Assembly (NCBI GenBank): GCA_964019055.1
Contig: CAXHSA010000064.1
Coordinates: forward strand, 62,001-126,000
Source: Anthopleura xanthogrammica
Lineage: Eukaryota > Cnidaria > Anthozoa > Actiniaria > Actiniidae
DNA: 64,000 nt
Direction of reading: 5' to 3'
Shown here piece after piece: positions 43,201-55,974 of the stretch; within the stretch, counting starts at the first letter, position 1; each line of letters opens with the position of its first letter. The translations under genes were made by a program, and so were the position numbers. The notes under the pieces were generated by a model, which was not told where the DNA came from, did no database searches, and worked only from the letters and a program-made list of their open reading frames with translations.

Positions 43201-46200
43201 ATTACATTTTAATGCCAAGGACTATAATAATCAGCCATTACAGTGGATCATCATAAGAATACCTGATTCTGGTCTCACATCTTCGGCTCTCAGCTCAAAA
43301 TAGTCAAACACTTTTTCGTTCCCGAACTTCCAATTGATTGAGTAAGTATGTCTTAAGCATCTTGAGATGTAACTTGTCTTTGAAGTACAAGATGAAGCGC
43401 ATTTTTACACTGAACTCTTCTAAAAGTTGTTTATTCCGTTTATTCAATCTTGTTTAAAATCTTGGGTAAAATATCAACTGTGGAAGTGCTATTTAATGCC
43501 GAATAAAACCCTTTTTCTTGTCGAGACGCCATTATTATCGCAACCGGAGAGGTAAACATTCAATTGTTACGTGATCTACTAGCCCAATTACAATCGAATC
43601 TACACAATTACTGGATTGACAGGGTAAAAATCATGAATAATAAGCTCCGCCCAAAATGATTCGGAATTTCTGGCGATGAAGACAAGTTGCAGCAATCGTT
43701 GCAAAAAGTAGGTGTAAAAGGTATAAAACGTCTTGCAACTTGTGTCGCAACGCCGTTGCGAGACAAGTTGCAGAGAAAAATATTTGCTCCTAGTATTTGT
43801 GCCTTTAGCCGTGCCCTAGCTTTGATCAGCCCAGAGGTTGTTTCAGGGTTCGATGTGTGAGTTAGCCATGCCCTGACTTAGATCAGCCCAGAGGTTGTTT
43901 CAGGGTACATTCTGATCTGTGTGAGCTATACTACCACAAACGAGACATTCAGACTCTAGAATGCCTATATGCGCGTTCTCAAAGCATGTCATAATGGCAA
44001 AATACACATGCATGCGTAGATTAACTGAATATGCACAACTTAACTAAAATAAAAGTAATCTATCAAAAATAAACAGTTATTTTAAGAACAGTAGGCCCGT
44101 TCAAGTCAATGTCGCGTGCCATAAAGTAAGGAAAGCAAGAGAGATATAAATTTACCTGTGCAGTATGGGCCACTAAAACCAAGAGGACACAGGCATGAAT
44201 AGCTCTGGGTATAAAAGTTGGGTTGACAGGTGGCATTTCGAGGACACGGGTTACTCATGCAGGCATTCTGAGGACCAAAAGCACAAAGATTATCAAAGAC
44301 AACTGAGAAAGGTTAGTAAATACTTGTGTCAAAAGGGATGTCAAATGGAGAATCGCACGCATTGGAAAAGTGTTTTGTTTTACTCAAGATTATCAAAGAC
44401 AGCTGCATGGTAAAGCTTTAATATTATTCATTTTATTTCAAGGGGAAACCTTTTAACAGGAACCATCTCTCAAATATTTTCTCAACTAAAACAGTAGATG
44501 AAATACTTACATCTGTACCAACGTACACTGAGCCCGCTTTCCTTACGAGGTCCTCGGGGTGGCTGTACTTATCTGCATCGTTTATCTCACACGTGGCAGA
44601 CCTCGTACGATAGTTTTGCGACATACATGACTTATGCATATAACATTGCATTCTGCACCATTGTTCTGTGACGTCGGTTAAATTCTCAACACTGTGATAA
44701 CGTAGATAGTGTCCTTCCTCCTTCGGGAGGAACTTCATTCTCTTGCAGTCTCCATTCGCTTCTGTTTTTTTTTAATAATAAATGAATTCAAAGAACTAAT
44801 AAAGATTTATTTTACTACAACTATTTTTGGCTAAGTGTCGGTAAAAACATCTATTCTTTACCGCGGAGAAGTGGGGGTGGGGAAGTACGTCATGATATCA
44901 CGTGGTTATAGGAAGCGTTCTTACTGTCAAGAAAGCGTCATCTTACAGCACTGGAAATGTACAATTTGCCATCACAACGTAATAGGAATTTGGTGAAAGT
45001 CAATTCCTTGTCAAACCGCCTATATTTCAAACACTGTAAAAAAAACGCATCTTAAAAAATCAAAAAGATGAAATAAATCGCTTGAAACTTTCCCGTTAAG
45101 TGTGCTACACTGTGTAGATTATTTATCGTTGCTATGGAAACGTAAATTAGCATAAAAAGAATATTTTTCAAAACTTTCATCCAAGTCTAACATCTGATGT
45201 AAAATTCGGATTCATTGAACTAGAGGGAGGGGGCGTCTCCAAGCAAAACCCTGGGACAGCGTTGGTTCCGATCGTGACGTCACGTTCCAGCTCGATGATT
45301 TTCAAGATGGCGCCCAATTTGAAGACAGCGAGATCACGGGTTAACTGGTCAAGATATTCTTATTACGACCATTTTCTGTCTCGATTTAGCAATCAGCACA
45401 AATTCTAGTTATACTAGAATATTTGTTATGAGTTATGCTACGGATACCGCTGAAAAATAGTATAGTTTTAGGAGCTGAAACTTAGAAAGATAGCCAGAGT
45501 GCTGTGTATATTTCGAATGGTCGTTGAGCTTCAATGTATAACTTTAAGAAAAGTACATCAAGAATCACCTTTAAAAAAGGAAGTTTGATAAATGAGATAT
45601 CAAGCATCATCCCTGCCAATTTTCAAGGAGATTGAGTTTTCTGAAACTCCATATCAATCCCTTGAAAGTTTTAATGGGGTTTGAAGACGAACTACACAAA
45701 TGGCAGTCAAGACAACATAGGTAAGGAATATTATGATATCCACTTTTCTGGTCATTACAAACTTGAATAATAGATTATGGGCAACAGTTTATGGGCAAAC
45801 GACTTCATTAATCGCTTATTTTATGCCGTTGAGATTGACCTTTTCAAAGCACATCAGTACACATGTTGTCAAAACTCAATATATAAGAGTCTTTTTACGA
45901 TCCTTATTGGCGACCATTTCAACTGTAAACAACTTGTTGCGTTACCTCCATCGGCGTGACTTAAACCGACTTGAACTAATAAGATTCGAGTCACGCCGAT
46001 GGAGTTAACGTAACAAGTTGTTTACAGTTGAAATGGTCGCCAAGAGGGATCGTAAAGAGACCCCAACGGAACAGTTTAGATGATTTGCCCAGAGAATTTT
46101 CTTTTGATTCTGATAGACATACATTAGATACTCCTGTGGGCATAGGTTATAAGTGATTTGGAATAAGAGCACATATATTTTTACGCCGATATTACGAGAC

Positions 46201-47689
46201 CACAATTTGCATCTTCGAATTGTCGTCAAATAGGGACAGAAAAGCGTCCTCAACGGAACAGTAAAAATGATTTGCCCAGAGATTTTTCTTTTGATTCTGA
46301 TAGAAATACATTAGATAATCCTCTGGGTGTAGGTTTTTTATGATTTGGAAAAAGAGCACATAGTTTTTATAAGCCGTATTTTAAGGCCTTAATTTGCATT
46401 TGTGAACTTTGGAAATAATGAGCTTCGTAAATAATTTTTTTCGGATCTTAAAATGCCAAATATTCTAAAATAAATACAACCAAAAGGAAGAGGAAAATCT
46501 ATTCTTTCGATAAAAAATGCCGACCAAAAATATAGATAAGTGATTTAGCTGTACGATGCGGTTATTTTTACACTAAATTCCGTGATCTCGGCGGTCATTT
46601 TTTCGATGCGTAGGGCCGAAATCGATTTTCGTAAATTTCTCGGGAACCAAGTAAAATTTTTCAAAACTAAAAACACCAGGATGTATTTCATACTAAGGGC
46701 TATCAATAAACAAAATATGAGCGAAATCGATTTTTTCACTTGTGCCAATGTTTGGTCGATTTTTACAGAAAGTCGCTCATAATACCTTTGTAAAAGTCTA
46801 AAAAAACAATATGGAAGTCCGTATGAAATATACATTTTTGGGTCGTTTTTTGCCACCACAAAAAAATGCTGTGAAATTAGTCAAAACATGTTGTTACTTG
46901 CTGTTATGTCAAATTCTTATTAAAATGCCTTATTTTTACCGTAAAATTGGTAACTGTTAAAGCTAACTTCCGTCAAATTTTAAAGTTTTTGATAAAAATT
47001 TGACAAAGCCGATTAACGCTTATTATGTCAAAATAAGTATGAATTGTGACTATATTTCTCTCTCTTTCGTAAAAAAATAGAAAGATTCAATGCAAACTAG
47101 TCAAATATTGCTATATTTTATGTAAAATTGTGGGGGAAAATGAGAAATAAATGCGTTTTTTACCGAAATCACAAACTTTAGAATGTCCTGGGTAGTTTTA
47201 GAGCATGTTACAGTTGTCACTCGTTTATATCTCTAATTTTTATGCGTATATAACTAGATAAATCAGTCTAAAACAACTTCAACTCCTTCCATGCATGCTG
47301 GGAATAGAAGCAGAAACATCGTTTTTCGATACACAGAGAACATAAAATAAAGAAAAACTCCGGAAAAGATGCCGAGTATCCAACTGGACTAAACATCGCC
47401 ATCTGGATCTTCACTCAAAGCCAGCTCAAACAAAGTGATGACGTCACGAAAGAATTGATAATATACTATGAAACGCAATGCATCATGGGATAACCCTGGA
47501 CCCTCCTCTGGGCTGGCTTTTATTTTGTTTGGAAATTATAGCATGATACACAGCAGGATATCGTAAATGATCAGGACCAAAGCTGTGTTATCTGCTGATG
47601 CTGAAGTTTTTTGTTTTTTTTTAGTATCAAAAAAGCTATTTTTATTTTCTTTCTCGAAAAATGAAACGGCTTTCATCACTGATATCTAA

Positions 47690-47756
<67 letters not shown>

Positions 47757-49753
47757 AATAACCATCCAAGTTTTAGTTCTTCCACTAATACTTCGCTGCC
47801 ATGCCTATCAAGAGCATATATTTATCAAAATGAAGAATTTCTTACCAAAAACTAAGGCTTAAAAAGTTATTTACACTATGTTCAGTACCTATTTGCAATT
47901 CAACCAAAGTACAACTTTGACTTTGGGCTAATATGATTTCTTCAAACTTTTCACGGCAAATTTACTGTCATCTTACCTTTGGATTGGACGATAACAAGGA
48001 GAGAAACCATTACTAGATAGTTCTTCATCCGATAGCCGAATTTCATGCTTTCTATATATTTTATATTTCCAAGGAGAATTCAGTGTTCATCCGCTACTAG
48101 CTAGCAACAACTGCCAAACTACTAAATGAACACAGCAGACTTGTAATTAAGGTAACATTTTTAGCGATAGTTATTATAATTAATTCATTTAATTCCTAAA
48201 AAAATCATTTATAATTTATCTGACTGCTCTAGATCTGCGAATTGCAGGAGTATTTAAAAGAAGCTGTATGCAATTAATCAACTCTATAATTCAAGTCGTC
48301 GTGCCTTAATTAGGAAAACCAATACTTTTTGGTTGAAAAGCGTGTTTCAAAAAGAAAGAAGCTATAATAATTATTATTTGAAATAAAGGAACCTTATATA
48401 ATCAGAGTTGTTTTTCAGCTGAAGTCTTCTAAAGAAGTAGATCGCTTGAGTACCAAATTGAATTAATGTATAATTTGAGGCTTTATTAAGTATCTGACGC
48501 GCGTGGGGAAGCTTTTCCCGCCTAAAACTCAAATGAACAAGAAGAAAATGAGGGACATTATATTAAAACAGCAAAAGATATCTCCAACACATGTACTCAA
48601 CATGGCCTCACTTTTATCCAAATTTGTTTGTCTAAAACCATTATTAATGATTTTCTTTACTTACTTGGCCATACGATAGGTATAAAATGACCAAAAGACT
48701 TTGGCAATATCACGCATAATTCTAAGTTTTAAGAAAAATTACCTGACAAAGAACTAAAAAAGTCGAAGGTTTTCATCCGCAATTTTGAATTTGTACAAAT
48801 TTTTTCCCTTGGGGTGGTAAAAAACCGCCGGCCACCCGCGGTTAGCTCAGTTGGTAAGAGCGTCGGTCTGTTGTACTCAACATGGCCTCACTTTTATCCA
48901 AATTTGTTTGTCTAAAACCTTTATTAATGCTTTTCTTTACTTACTTGGCCATACGATAGGTATAAAATGACCAAAAGACTTTGGCAATATCACGCATAAT
49001 TCTAAGTTTTAAGAAAAATTACCTGACAAAGAACTAAAAAAGTCGAAGGTTTTCATCCGCAATTTTGAATTTGTACAAATTTTTTCCCTTGGGGTGGTAA
49101 AAAACCGCCGGCCACCCGCGGTTAGCTCAGTTGGTAAGAGCGTCGGTCTGTTGTACTCAACATGGCCTCACTTTTATCCAAATTTGTTTGTCTAAAACCT
49201 TTATTAATGCTTTTCTTTACTTACTTGGCCATACGATAGGTATAAAATGACCAAAAGACTTTGGCAATATCACGCATAATTCTAAGTTTTAAGAAAAATT
49301 ACCTGACAAAGAACTAAAAAAGTCGAAGGTTTTCATCCGCAATTTTGAATTTGTACAAATTTTTTCCCTTGGGGTGGTAAAAAACCGCCGGCCACCCGCG
49401 GTTAGCTCAGTTGGTAAGAGCGTCGGTCTGTTGTACTCAACATGGCCTCACTTTTATCCAAATTTGTTTGTCTAAAACCTTTATTAATGCTTTTCTTTAC
49501 TTACTTGGCCATACGATAGGTATAAAATGACCAAAAGACTTTGGCAATATCACGCATAATTCTAAGTTTTAAGAAAAATTACCTGACAAAGAACTAAAAA
49601 AAGTCGAAGGTTTTCAACCGCAATTTTGAATTTGTACAAATTTTTTCCCTTTGGGGTGGTAAAAAACCGCCACCCGCGGTTAGCTCAGTCGGTAAGAGCG
49701 TCGGTCTGTTGTGCGGGAGGTCGTGGTTCGAGTCCCGGCCGGACCTACACTCG

Positions 49754-49794
<41 letters not shown>

Positions 49795-49802
49795 CACATC
49801 TA

Positions 49803-49855
<53 letters not shown>

Positions 49856-50115
49856 TGTCCCCCAACCCTTCCTTAACCTGTAAATGGGGGACATAAAAGA
49901 ACCTGTTGAATTATTCGTGTAAGAGTAGGGGATTGTCTCCCGGTTCAACAGCCTATCCCAATTTGGAGGCATAACACTAATTACTAACAATTCACTCATG
50001 ATTGTAAGCTGCACGGCTGCTAATAGCGCCTTAATATGCAGCCCGTAAAGTCCTCCACTGTTTAAAAATTGTAAAGCGCATTGAGACGATGTGAAATGCG
50101 CTATATAAGAACTCC

Positions 50116-50193
<78 letters not shown>

Positions 50194-51004
50194 GAGAAAG
50201 ATTTAAAAAAGGCCAAAAAAACAGATTATACACCCCCTCCGGTCCCCGTGTAGGGAAATTTTGACTACTCGGTTCTAGTCGGACGATCCAAATATGAGTA
50301 TTGGAGCGAAGGAAATTCGCAAATGGGGAGCATTTGGTCACATCAGATGATTAAAATTTTTCAATTTCTTACGAGAAGGTATGTTCTTCTTCACATAATT
50401 GCTTTTTAACTTGGTCCAAATACCTTTTCTTTCGAGCAATTAGCAGAAATTGCTCGATAACTATGCAGTTTATCGAAACTTCCGAAGTCGTTCTTCATTC
50501 TGGCTTGATTTTTTGTCTTGGGGTCAGCCTTAAAAAGCAATTTTGGATCGACTTATCACATATCAACACATTAAAAAAGACTAAGGCACATTTAACTGTG
50601 CTTTAGGTTTCCCCATTTTGTTTTGACTGTAACCCTATTTTTAGCAATTATTATTCAGAATTTAAAAAGAGGAGTTGGTTGCTATGGCAACGAAATTGTA
50701 CGAAAGACTATACACATGCAATTATAATGTGTCATAATTATTTTCAATATCTATTGATCTATTCGAGTCTAAAGAAGAAAAATAAATTTTAGCCTCATTT
50801 TTATGCTGGAGTCAGGCCTTAATACACTTATGCATAGCCGTTTTTGTTTGATATTTAGAATATAATACTAATTATTAAGGTACCTTTGTGAGATCTCATC
50901 AATCAACATCAATCAACGCCAAACCTATATACTCTTTATTATTTCACACCAAAGTGTTCCTTTTGGGTTCAAAGTCCCCCTTTAATAATAATAATAATAA
51001 TAAT

Positions 51005-51047
<43 letters not shown>

Positions 51048-51324
51048 TAATAATAACCATCCAAGTTTTAGTTCTTCCACTAATACTTCGCTGCCATGCC
51101 TATCAAGAGCATATATTTATCAAAATGAAGAATTTCTTACCAAAAACTAAGGCTTAAAAAGTTATTTACACTATGTTTAAGTACCTATTTGCAATTCAAC
51201 CAAAGTACAACTTTGACTTTGGGCTAATATGATTTCTTCAAACTTTTCACGGCAAATTTACTGTCATCTTACCTTTGGATTGGACGATAACAAGGAGAGA
51301 AACCATTACTAGATAGAATTTCAT
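40166..51324 (-). CDS. Secreted PAN/apple-EGF-4xcbEGF-PLAT protein, copy 2, with two alternative first exons
   Basis: Exons 2-10 lie at 44761-44511, 44267-44156, 42945-42823, 42572-42450, 42194-42072, 41645-41517, 41075-40925, 40478-40370 and 40285-40166, same lengths and phases as copy 1. Two signal-peptide exons exist upstream: 51324-51273 (identical to copy 1) and 48046-47977, which has an 18-bp in-frame insertion. Either would splice in phase to exon 2. The predicted protein is 430 or 436 residues. The visible coding difference from copy 1 is N to T in the fourth cbEGF. Confidence 0.85.
40370..40478 (-). CDS. Exon 9: PLAT part 2, copy 2
   Basis: Same as 9015-9123. Confidence 0.88.
40925..41075 (-). 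CDS. Exon 8: PLAT part 1, copy 2
   Basis: Same as 9570-9720. Confidence 0.88.
41111..41466. repeat. (CCAT)n tract, about 89 units, copy 2
   Basis: Same intron position as 9755-10355 but about 245 bp shorter. Confidence 0.98.
41517..41645 (-). CDS. Exon 7: cbEGF 4, copy 2
   Basis: As 10406-10534 but [10 protein letters not shown] instead of [10 protein letters not shown], from two adjacent base changes. Confidence 0.9.
41805..41952. repeat. (CTACCA)n hexamer tract, about 25 units, copy 2
   Basis: Longer than in copy 1, with one CTACCAATACCA variant unit. Confidence 0.97.
41986..42014 (-). pseudogene. Relic cbEGF exon fragment, copy 2
   Basis: Same relic as 10830-10858, so it predates the block duplication. 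Confidence 0.6.
42072..42194 (-). CDS. Exon 6: cbEGF 3, copy 2
   Basis: Same as 10916-11038. Confidence 0.92.
42450..42572 (-). CDS. Exon 5: cbEGF 2, copy 2
   Basis: Same as 11294-11416. Confidence 0.92.
42823..42945 (-). CDS. Exon 4: cbEGF 1, copy 2
   Basis: Same as 11667-11789. Confidence 0.92.
   Translation of the reverse strand, partial: TSTSVHQTPTIVPLITLVSIPLDHMTAFVSLVTKHKESRA
42980..43676. mobile_element. Inverted-repeat element of 697 bp in intron 3, copy 2
   Basis: Same ends and length as 11824-12520. Confidence 0.6.
44156..44267 (-). CDS. Exon 3: EGF, copy 2
   Basis: Same as 13000-13111. Confidence 0.88.
44511..44761 (-). CDS. Exon 2: PAN/apple, copy 2
   Basis: Same sequence and phases as 13355-13605. 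Confidence 0.88.
45888..46061. repeat. Long hairpin in intron 1, copy 2
   Basis: Counterpart of 14731-14904. One base differs in the left arm (CCATTTCAAC versus CCAATTCAAC), making it a better palindrome. Confidence 0.75.
47689..47755. repeat. (ATT)n tract, copy 2
   Basis: Pure ATT run at the left edge of the proximal signal-peptide exon region. Confidence 0.95.
47757..48170. repeat. Proximal copy of the signal-peptide exon region, copy 2
   Basis: Direct repeat of 51053-51430, sharing AACCATCCAAGTTTTAGTTC through to the AACACAGCAGACTTGTAA block, with diverged right end. Between the two, 48171-48590 is AT-rich with no gene seen. Confidence 0.88.
47977..48046 (-). CDS. Exon 1a: variant signal peptide, copy 2 (proximal)
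   Basis: Reads [20 protein letters not shown], with six residues inserted after MKF; the hydrophobic core is intact. Donor and phase are unchanged. Its 5' flank (48080-48240) is diverged, so a separate promoter would be needed. Confidence 0.65.
48592..49711 (+). repeat. 280-bp tandem array, four units, each with a tRNA-like SINE head
   Basis: Units start at 48592, 48872, 49152 and 49432 with TGTACTCAACATGGCCTCAC. The first three periods are exactly 280 bp. Each unit ends with TTAGCTCAGTTGGTAAGAGC and CGTCGGTCTGTTG, the first half of the SINE head, which carries a polymerase III A box (48843, 49123, 49403, 49681). Only the last unit continues into the B box and the SINE body. Confidence 0.92.
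49672..50191 (+). mobile_element. tRNA-derived SINE, full length, with (ATT)n tail
   Basis: The head has A box TAGCTCAGTCGG (49681-49692) and B box GGTTCGAGTCC (49725-49735). The acceptor, anticodon and T stems pair poorly, so it is not a working tRNA gene. The body runs to AATGCGCTATATAAGAACTC and ends in an ATT tail (50116-50191). The 3' part matches the intronic fragments at 29092 and 60838. Similar short conserved 3' domains are known in marine-invertebrate SINEs. Confidence 0.85.
50982..51052. repeat. (AAT)n tract at the left edge of the distal signal-peptide region
   Basis: AAT run with ATT-ATA interruptions. The 790 bp before it (50192-50981) are unique to copy 2 and show no gene. Confidence 0.93.
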
Positions 51325-51430
51325 GCTTTCTATATATTTTATATTTCCAAGGAGAATTCAGTGTTCATCCGCTACTAGCTAGCAACAACTGCCAAACTAC
51401 AAAATGAACACAGCAGACTTGTAAGGTAAA
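51053..51430. repeat. Distal copy of the signal-peptide exon region, copy 2
   Basis: Direct repeat of 47757-48170. From the exon onward it is collinear with copy 1. Confidence 0.88.
51273..51324 (-). CDS. Exon 1b: signal peptide, copy 2 (distal)
   Basis: Same 17 codons as copy 1 exon 1 and the same donor. Its upstream flank matches copy 1 closely. Confidence 0.75.
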
Positions 51431-52118
51431 CTTTTTACGATAGCTATTATAATTAATTCATTTCATTCCTAAAGAGTCATTTATAATTCATCTGTCAGCT
51501 CTGCTAATTGTATAGTAGGGTCTTTATGATTAGCCAATCAACTGTTCTTCACGCCTACCAGCTAATCTGAAATAGTGACGTATAAATGACGTCACTGCAA
51601 AACTGAGGTGTCAGATCATGAGGCTTGCGAAAATTGACTTACAAAAGTTCATATCTGAGATAAATCTAGATGTTCAGGCAAGGTTTTTGTTATTTCGTAT
51701 ACATTTACTATGATATTCATTATTGTATGGGAAAATAAAATAAAGCCGAAATAACTGTTTCCCGAGTCACTGGGCTACTAAGGGTTGGTCTTGAATTGCA
51801 CTATTAACCAAGTGTTCACCATTCAGTATTCAACGTTTTTTGAAATAGTTCATAAAATTCGCACTTAGTATAAAAACCCAAGTCATTATAGAAAATGACA
51901 CACGCTGATTGGTCAAGAACTTCGGAATACTTCTCTATAATCACGTACAGGTGAATATAGGACTGCACACGCTTCGTTTGTTAATACCGCTTTCATGATA
52001 CGAAAAATATCTACATTTTAGAAATAAATCGATGTTTTCGAATAATCACCTGCCGGTAAAAATGAATGTGATTCGCGTCTCGATAAATATTTAGTAAATA
52101 AACCCCTCCTGGCGGCTG

Positions 52119-52253
52119 GGATATCGGCTGATAATGTCCGAGGATGAGAAATGGTCCGAAAAAAGAACATTTGGCCGAGAAGCGAAGCTTCGAGGGCAAA
52201 TGTGATATTTTGAGGACCATTTCTCATCCAAGGACATTATCAGCCGATATTCC
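52119..52253. mobile_element. Hairpin MITE between the two genes, copy 2
   Basis: Same 135-bp hairpin as 17684-17818. Confidence 0.75.
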
Positions 52254-53154
52254 AGTGAGCCAGAGGGGGTTTATTTATTTTATAACCCAACGACTTCACT
52301 GAAATGAATTCAGCAAACTGCATCGACTCGTCATCTCCAGAGTTTTCAAAAAATAATTCTCTCGTCTCCAAGCTGGATATAAAAACAATTATTTTGGTAA
52401 ATGAAAGCTGTTTGACATTGAATTATTCTATTGTTTGACATTTGTTGTCGAATTGTTTGTTGGTTTTTAGTAGTTTATAAAAACAATTTCGAAAACAAAC
52501 CAAAAACTTCATGCACGAAACATGGATGCTTACCATTGAAGACATTTACAGTATATTTTGTTGATTTTTTCGTGTTTGCTGGCGTAGTTTTCTCAACCAG
52601 TCTTTGTATTTTACTCTCACTTGTTTGTAAAAAGCGAGTTTCTTTGTTTTCCGTGTTTTTTCTTTTCTTTTTTAACGTTTTTACCTTCTGCTGGACGAAT
52701 ATCACTTCGGACGGGGGATATCGCCTGATACCCGTCCTGCACGTGGCCCATTTGAACCAATGACAGCGCGCGAAAATTCATCGTTGGGTTATAATCACCG
52801 ATATTCACCTCACCTTGTGGGACATGGCAACAGTAACTAAGGGGAGTGGGAACCAATGTATTGTTTTGACCAATCATCGCGCAAAATGTTCTATCCAATC
52901 ATGCACACGGAGTCTTTTTGGCTAGTATGCATGGGGATGCATGGGTTATTAGAGGACTTTTGAAACACAGGAAACCCAATACGCGCATTAGGGACAAAAA
53001 CCGAGCTTGGGCTTCCTTTATATTATGCTTGCAAGGGTTTTTGGGTATTATCCAACATGGCGGACGAAGTGACTGGAATTTTCATGTTTTGATATTTCTT
53101 TCACAATTGAATTTTATCATCAAAAATAACTCCCCAAGACATATTCTCGCGAAA

Positions 53155-53213
53155 ATGAAGTCTCGTTTTACCACACTAGATCTCTGTGCATCGGTTACGG
53201 AGTTAAATCAAAG
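53155..53213 (+). CDS. NEMF: NEMF exon 1, copy 2
   Basis: Same as 18720-18778. Confidence 0.9.
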
Positions 53214-53517
53214 GTAATACTCGTTAAAAGAATCCCAAAGAATTTAGAAATATCTTGCAAAATGTTTGAACGTAACACGTAGCAAGATTGTAAGCTTAGA
53301 GAGCTTATTGAGTTTTTTTTTTTTTTTTGACTTTTGGATGATTCTTGCCTAAAGTATGATATGTTTTATGTAAGATTTTTTCTGTTTTGAAATGCGTCTA
53401 TAAAAGTGAAGTAAATACGTTTGCAAGAGTTAAGCTTATTTATTCTTTTTTCTATTTTGTAAGCTTAAGCTTACATCTGCTCCAAATATTAAGCTTATTG
53501 TTTTTCTTTATTGCAAG

Positions 53518-53586
53518 ACTTCTTGGGATGCGAGTCATTAACATCTATGACATCGATAACAAGACTTATCTTATAAAACTACAAAA
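53518..53586 (+). CDS. NEMF: NEMF exon 2, copy 2
   Basis: Same as 19082-19150. Confidence 0.92.
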
Positions 53587-54014
53587 GTAAGTAATAAAAA
53601 GCTTGATCTTAACACTTTAACTTTGCTTTTATTCACTAGTTGCCATGTTGGTTGACTATACAAAGCATTACTCATTAAAATTCTCTTGTTATATCAACCA
53701 AGATGGCAACTGTTTCACAGGGACCATGTATAAGTAGGAACCTGTTTGACAAATTTGTACTCGTACCCTAGCCATCCCATATCTTACTGTAACCATAACT
53801 CTGCGTAGTGATTGGATGAATTACTGAAAGACAATGAGAAGCCAACATGGTATCTTTTTAGGGTTAAAATTAAACAAGGATCATGCCCACACTCTCTTTT
53901 AGGGGTTAAATTTATTTGGTAATAATCTTCCCTGGCCTTTGTAAATGAGAGTAATCCCCTCACCCCACCCCCCTTGGGCCATAAAAATATTATTTTGTTA
54001 ATGTCTTTTTCCAG

Positions 54015-54117
54015 ACCAGATGAGAAGGCAATGTTGTTAATAGAGTCAGGAAACAGAATTCATACTACAGAGTTTGAATGGCCAAAGAATACATTCCCAT
54101 GAGGATTCGCAATGAAA
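54015..54117 (+). CDS. NEMF: NEMF exon 3 with in-frame TGA, copy 2
   Basis: Same as 19579-19681; TGA at 54100-54102 in the same codon. Confidence 0.88.
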
Positions 54118-54313
54118 GTAAGGATTTGCAAATAAAACTACAGCATAAATGTTTATTGAATCATAAATAAATTAAAGGTACACCATTAGCCACCAACCTA
54201 CTGCTATCTGCCTGAAAATCACCGAGAAAGATTCATTTGATTGACAGTACTCTGTTGGCAACCTATTACCCTGTTGAGACTTTTGTCTATATAGATAAGT
54301 GTGTAGCAATAAA

Positions 54314-54506
54314 CAGGGCTTAAAATAACAGCCGGTCATCGGACAATGTCTGGCCAGAATTGGAACTTGTCCGGTCAAATTTTCATTGCTTGTAATTTTG
54401 ACCAACATTGAGCCACAACACGGTATGACTGATCACTAAAACTAATAAAATTTTATTTTGCCCATCATAATGACCAGCAACTGACCAGCCATTATTTGAA
54501 GCCCTG
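54314..54506. mobile_element. hAT-like MITE, copy 2
   Basis: Same element as 19878-20070; one base differs near its right end. Confidence 0.6.
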
Positions 54507-54534
54507 ATGAAAACAGTGTTAGATAATCACTAAG

Positions 54535-54991
54535 GCCAAGTAAAAAAAACAAATGTTTCTCGTCCGAATTAAAAAAAAAAAGTGCAGGCGGGCGGATTTT
54601 TTAAAATTTTCTAACTTTTTCTTATTTCCAATTCAGTGCTTTTTCTTACAAGAGAAAACTTGTATCTATGGCAACGGGATGACTCTCCCGAGGGATAGGC
54701 TAGAATTTTGCCAATATCAATGTCCTATCAACCACAGACCTGGCATACCAAGGCTTTAATATTTTTGATTCAGTCCGTATCAAAACACAAATGAAAGCCA
54801 TGTTTACATGTTTTATAGACAGAATTCTTTTCATACCGAATATTGAAGGGAACTGGGTTCGAAGTGAAAGTAACGCCTGTTGCTTTTTTTTCCGTCCGAA
54901 TTTTCAAATAACAAATAATAATTTAAAAAAATTCAGCCCCAAAAAATGAAGCGGGCGGGGACGAGAAACATTTGTTTTTTTTTACTTGGCC
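54535..54991. mobile_element. Harbinger-like MITE, copy 2
   Basis: Same element as 22612-23069, one base shorter. Confidence 0.65.
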
Positions 54992-55045
54992 TAAAATAAT
55001 CAAGTTGAGAATTTTTTGGCCAAAAATATGCTTTATTTTTTCTAG

Positions 55046-55171
55046 TTGAGGAAACACCTGAAGCAAAAACGTCTTATAGCTTTGACTCAGTTGGGTATTG
55101 ACAGAATCATTGACCTGCAGTTTGGCTCTGAAGATTTTACTCATCATTTGATTGTTGAGCTCTATGACAGG
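55046..55171 (+). CDS. NEMF: NEMF exon 4, copy 2
   Basis: Same as 23124-23249. Confidence 0.93.
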
Positions 55172-55196
55172 GTATGTTATATGATATACATGTATA

Positions 55197-55842
55197 TGAT
55201 GATAATGATGGTGGTGGTGGTGGTGGTGATGATGATGGTGATGATGATGACGATGGTGATGATGATGATGTTGATGATGATGACGATGGTGATGATGATG
55301 ATGGTGATGACGATGGTGATGATGATGATGTTGATGATGATGATGATGATGATGATGGTGGTGATGATGATGGTGGTGATGATGATGAAGATGTTGATGA
55401 TGATGATGATGATGGTGATGGTGGTGATAATGATGGTGATGATGACTGTGATGATGATGATGATGATGATCATTGTGGTGATGATGATGATGGTGATGAT
55501 GATGATGGTGTTGATTATTATTATTATGATGATGATTGTGATGATGATCATTGCAGTGATGATGATGATGGTTGAGATAACGATGATGATTATGATGATG
55601 GCGATGATGATGGTGATCTGATGTTGGTGATGATGGTGTTGATTATTATTATGATGATGATTGTGATGATGGTGATTGTGGTGATGATGATGATGATGAT
55701 GATGATGGTTGAGATAAAGATGATGATTATGATGATGGCGATGATGATTATGGTGTTGATGATGGTGAAGGTGATGAAGATGATGAGGGTAACTATAATG
55801 TTTATGGTGATGAAGATAATGATGGTGATGATGATGATTGTT
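55197..55842. repeat. (GAT)n-type tract in NEMF intron 4, copy 2
   Basis: Same tract, about 170 bp shorter than copy 1, with internal block deletions. Confidence 0.97.
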
Positions 55843-55974
55843 ATATATTGAGGAATACAGCAATAAAGATGATTGTATTGCTCTTGACTAGTGAATTAAC
55901 AGCTTAATAGTATATTAAGAAAATAAATTACAAAAAGATTATGATTATCAAAATCCTATTTCTGATTATTTTAG

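Noticed and set aside
49676..49747. Functional tRNA gene
   Set aside because: A and B boxes are present, but the acceptor, anticodon and T stems pair badly and a SINE body with an ATT tail follows.
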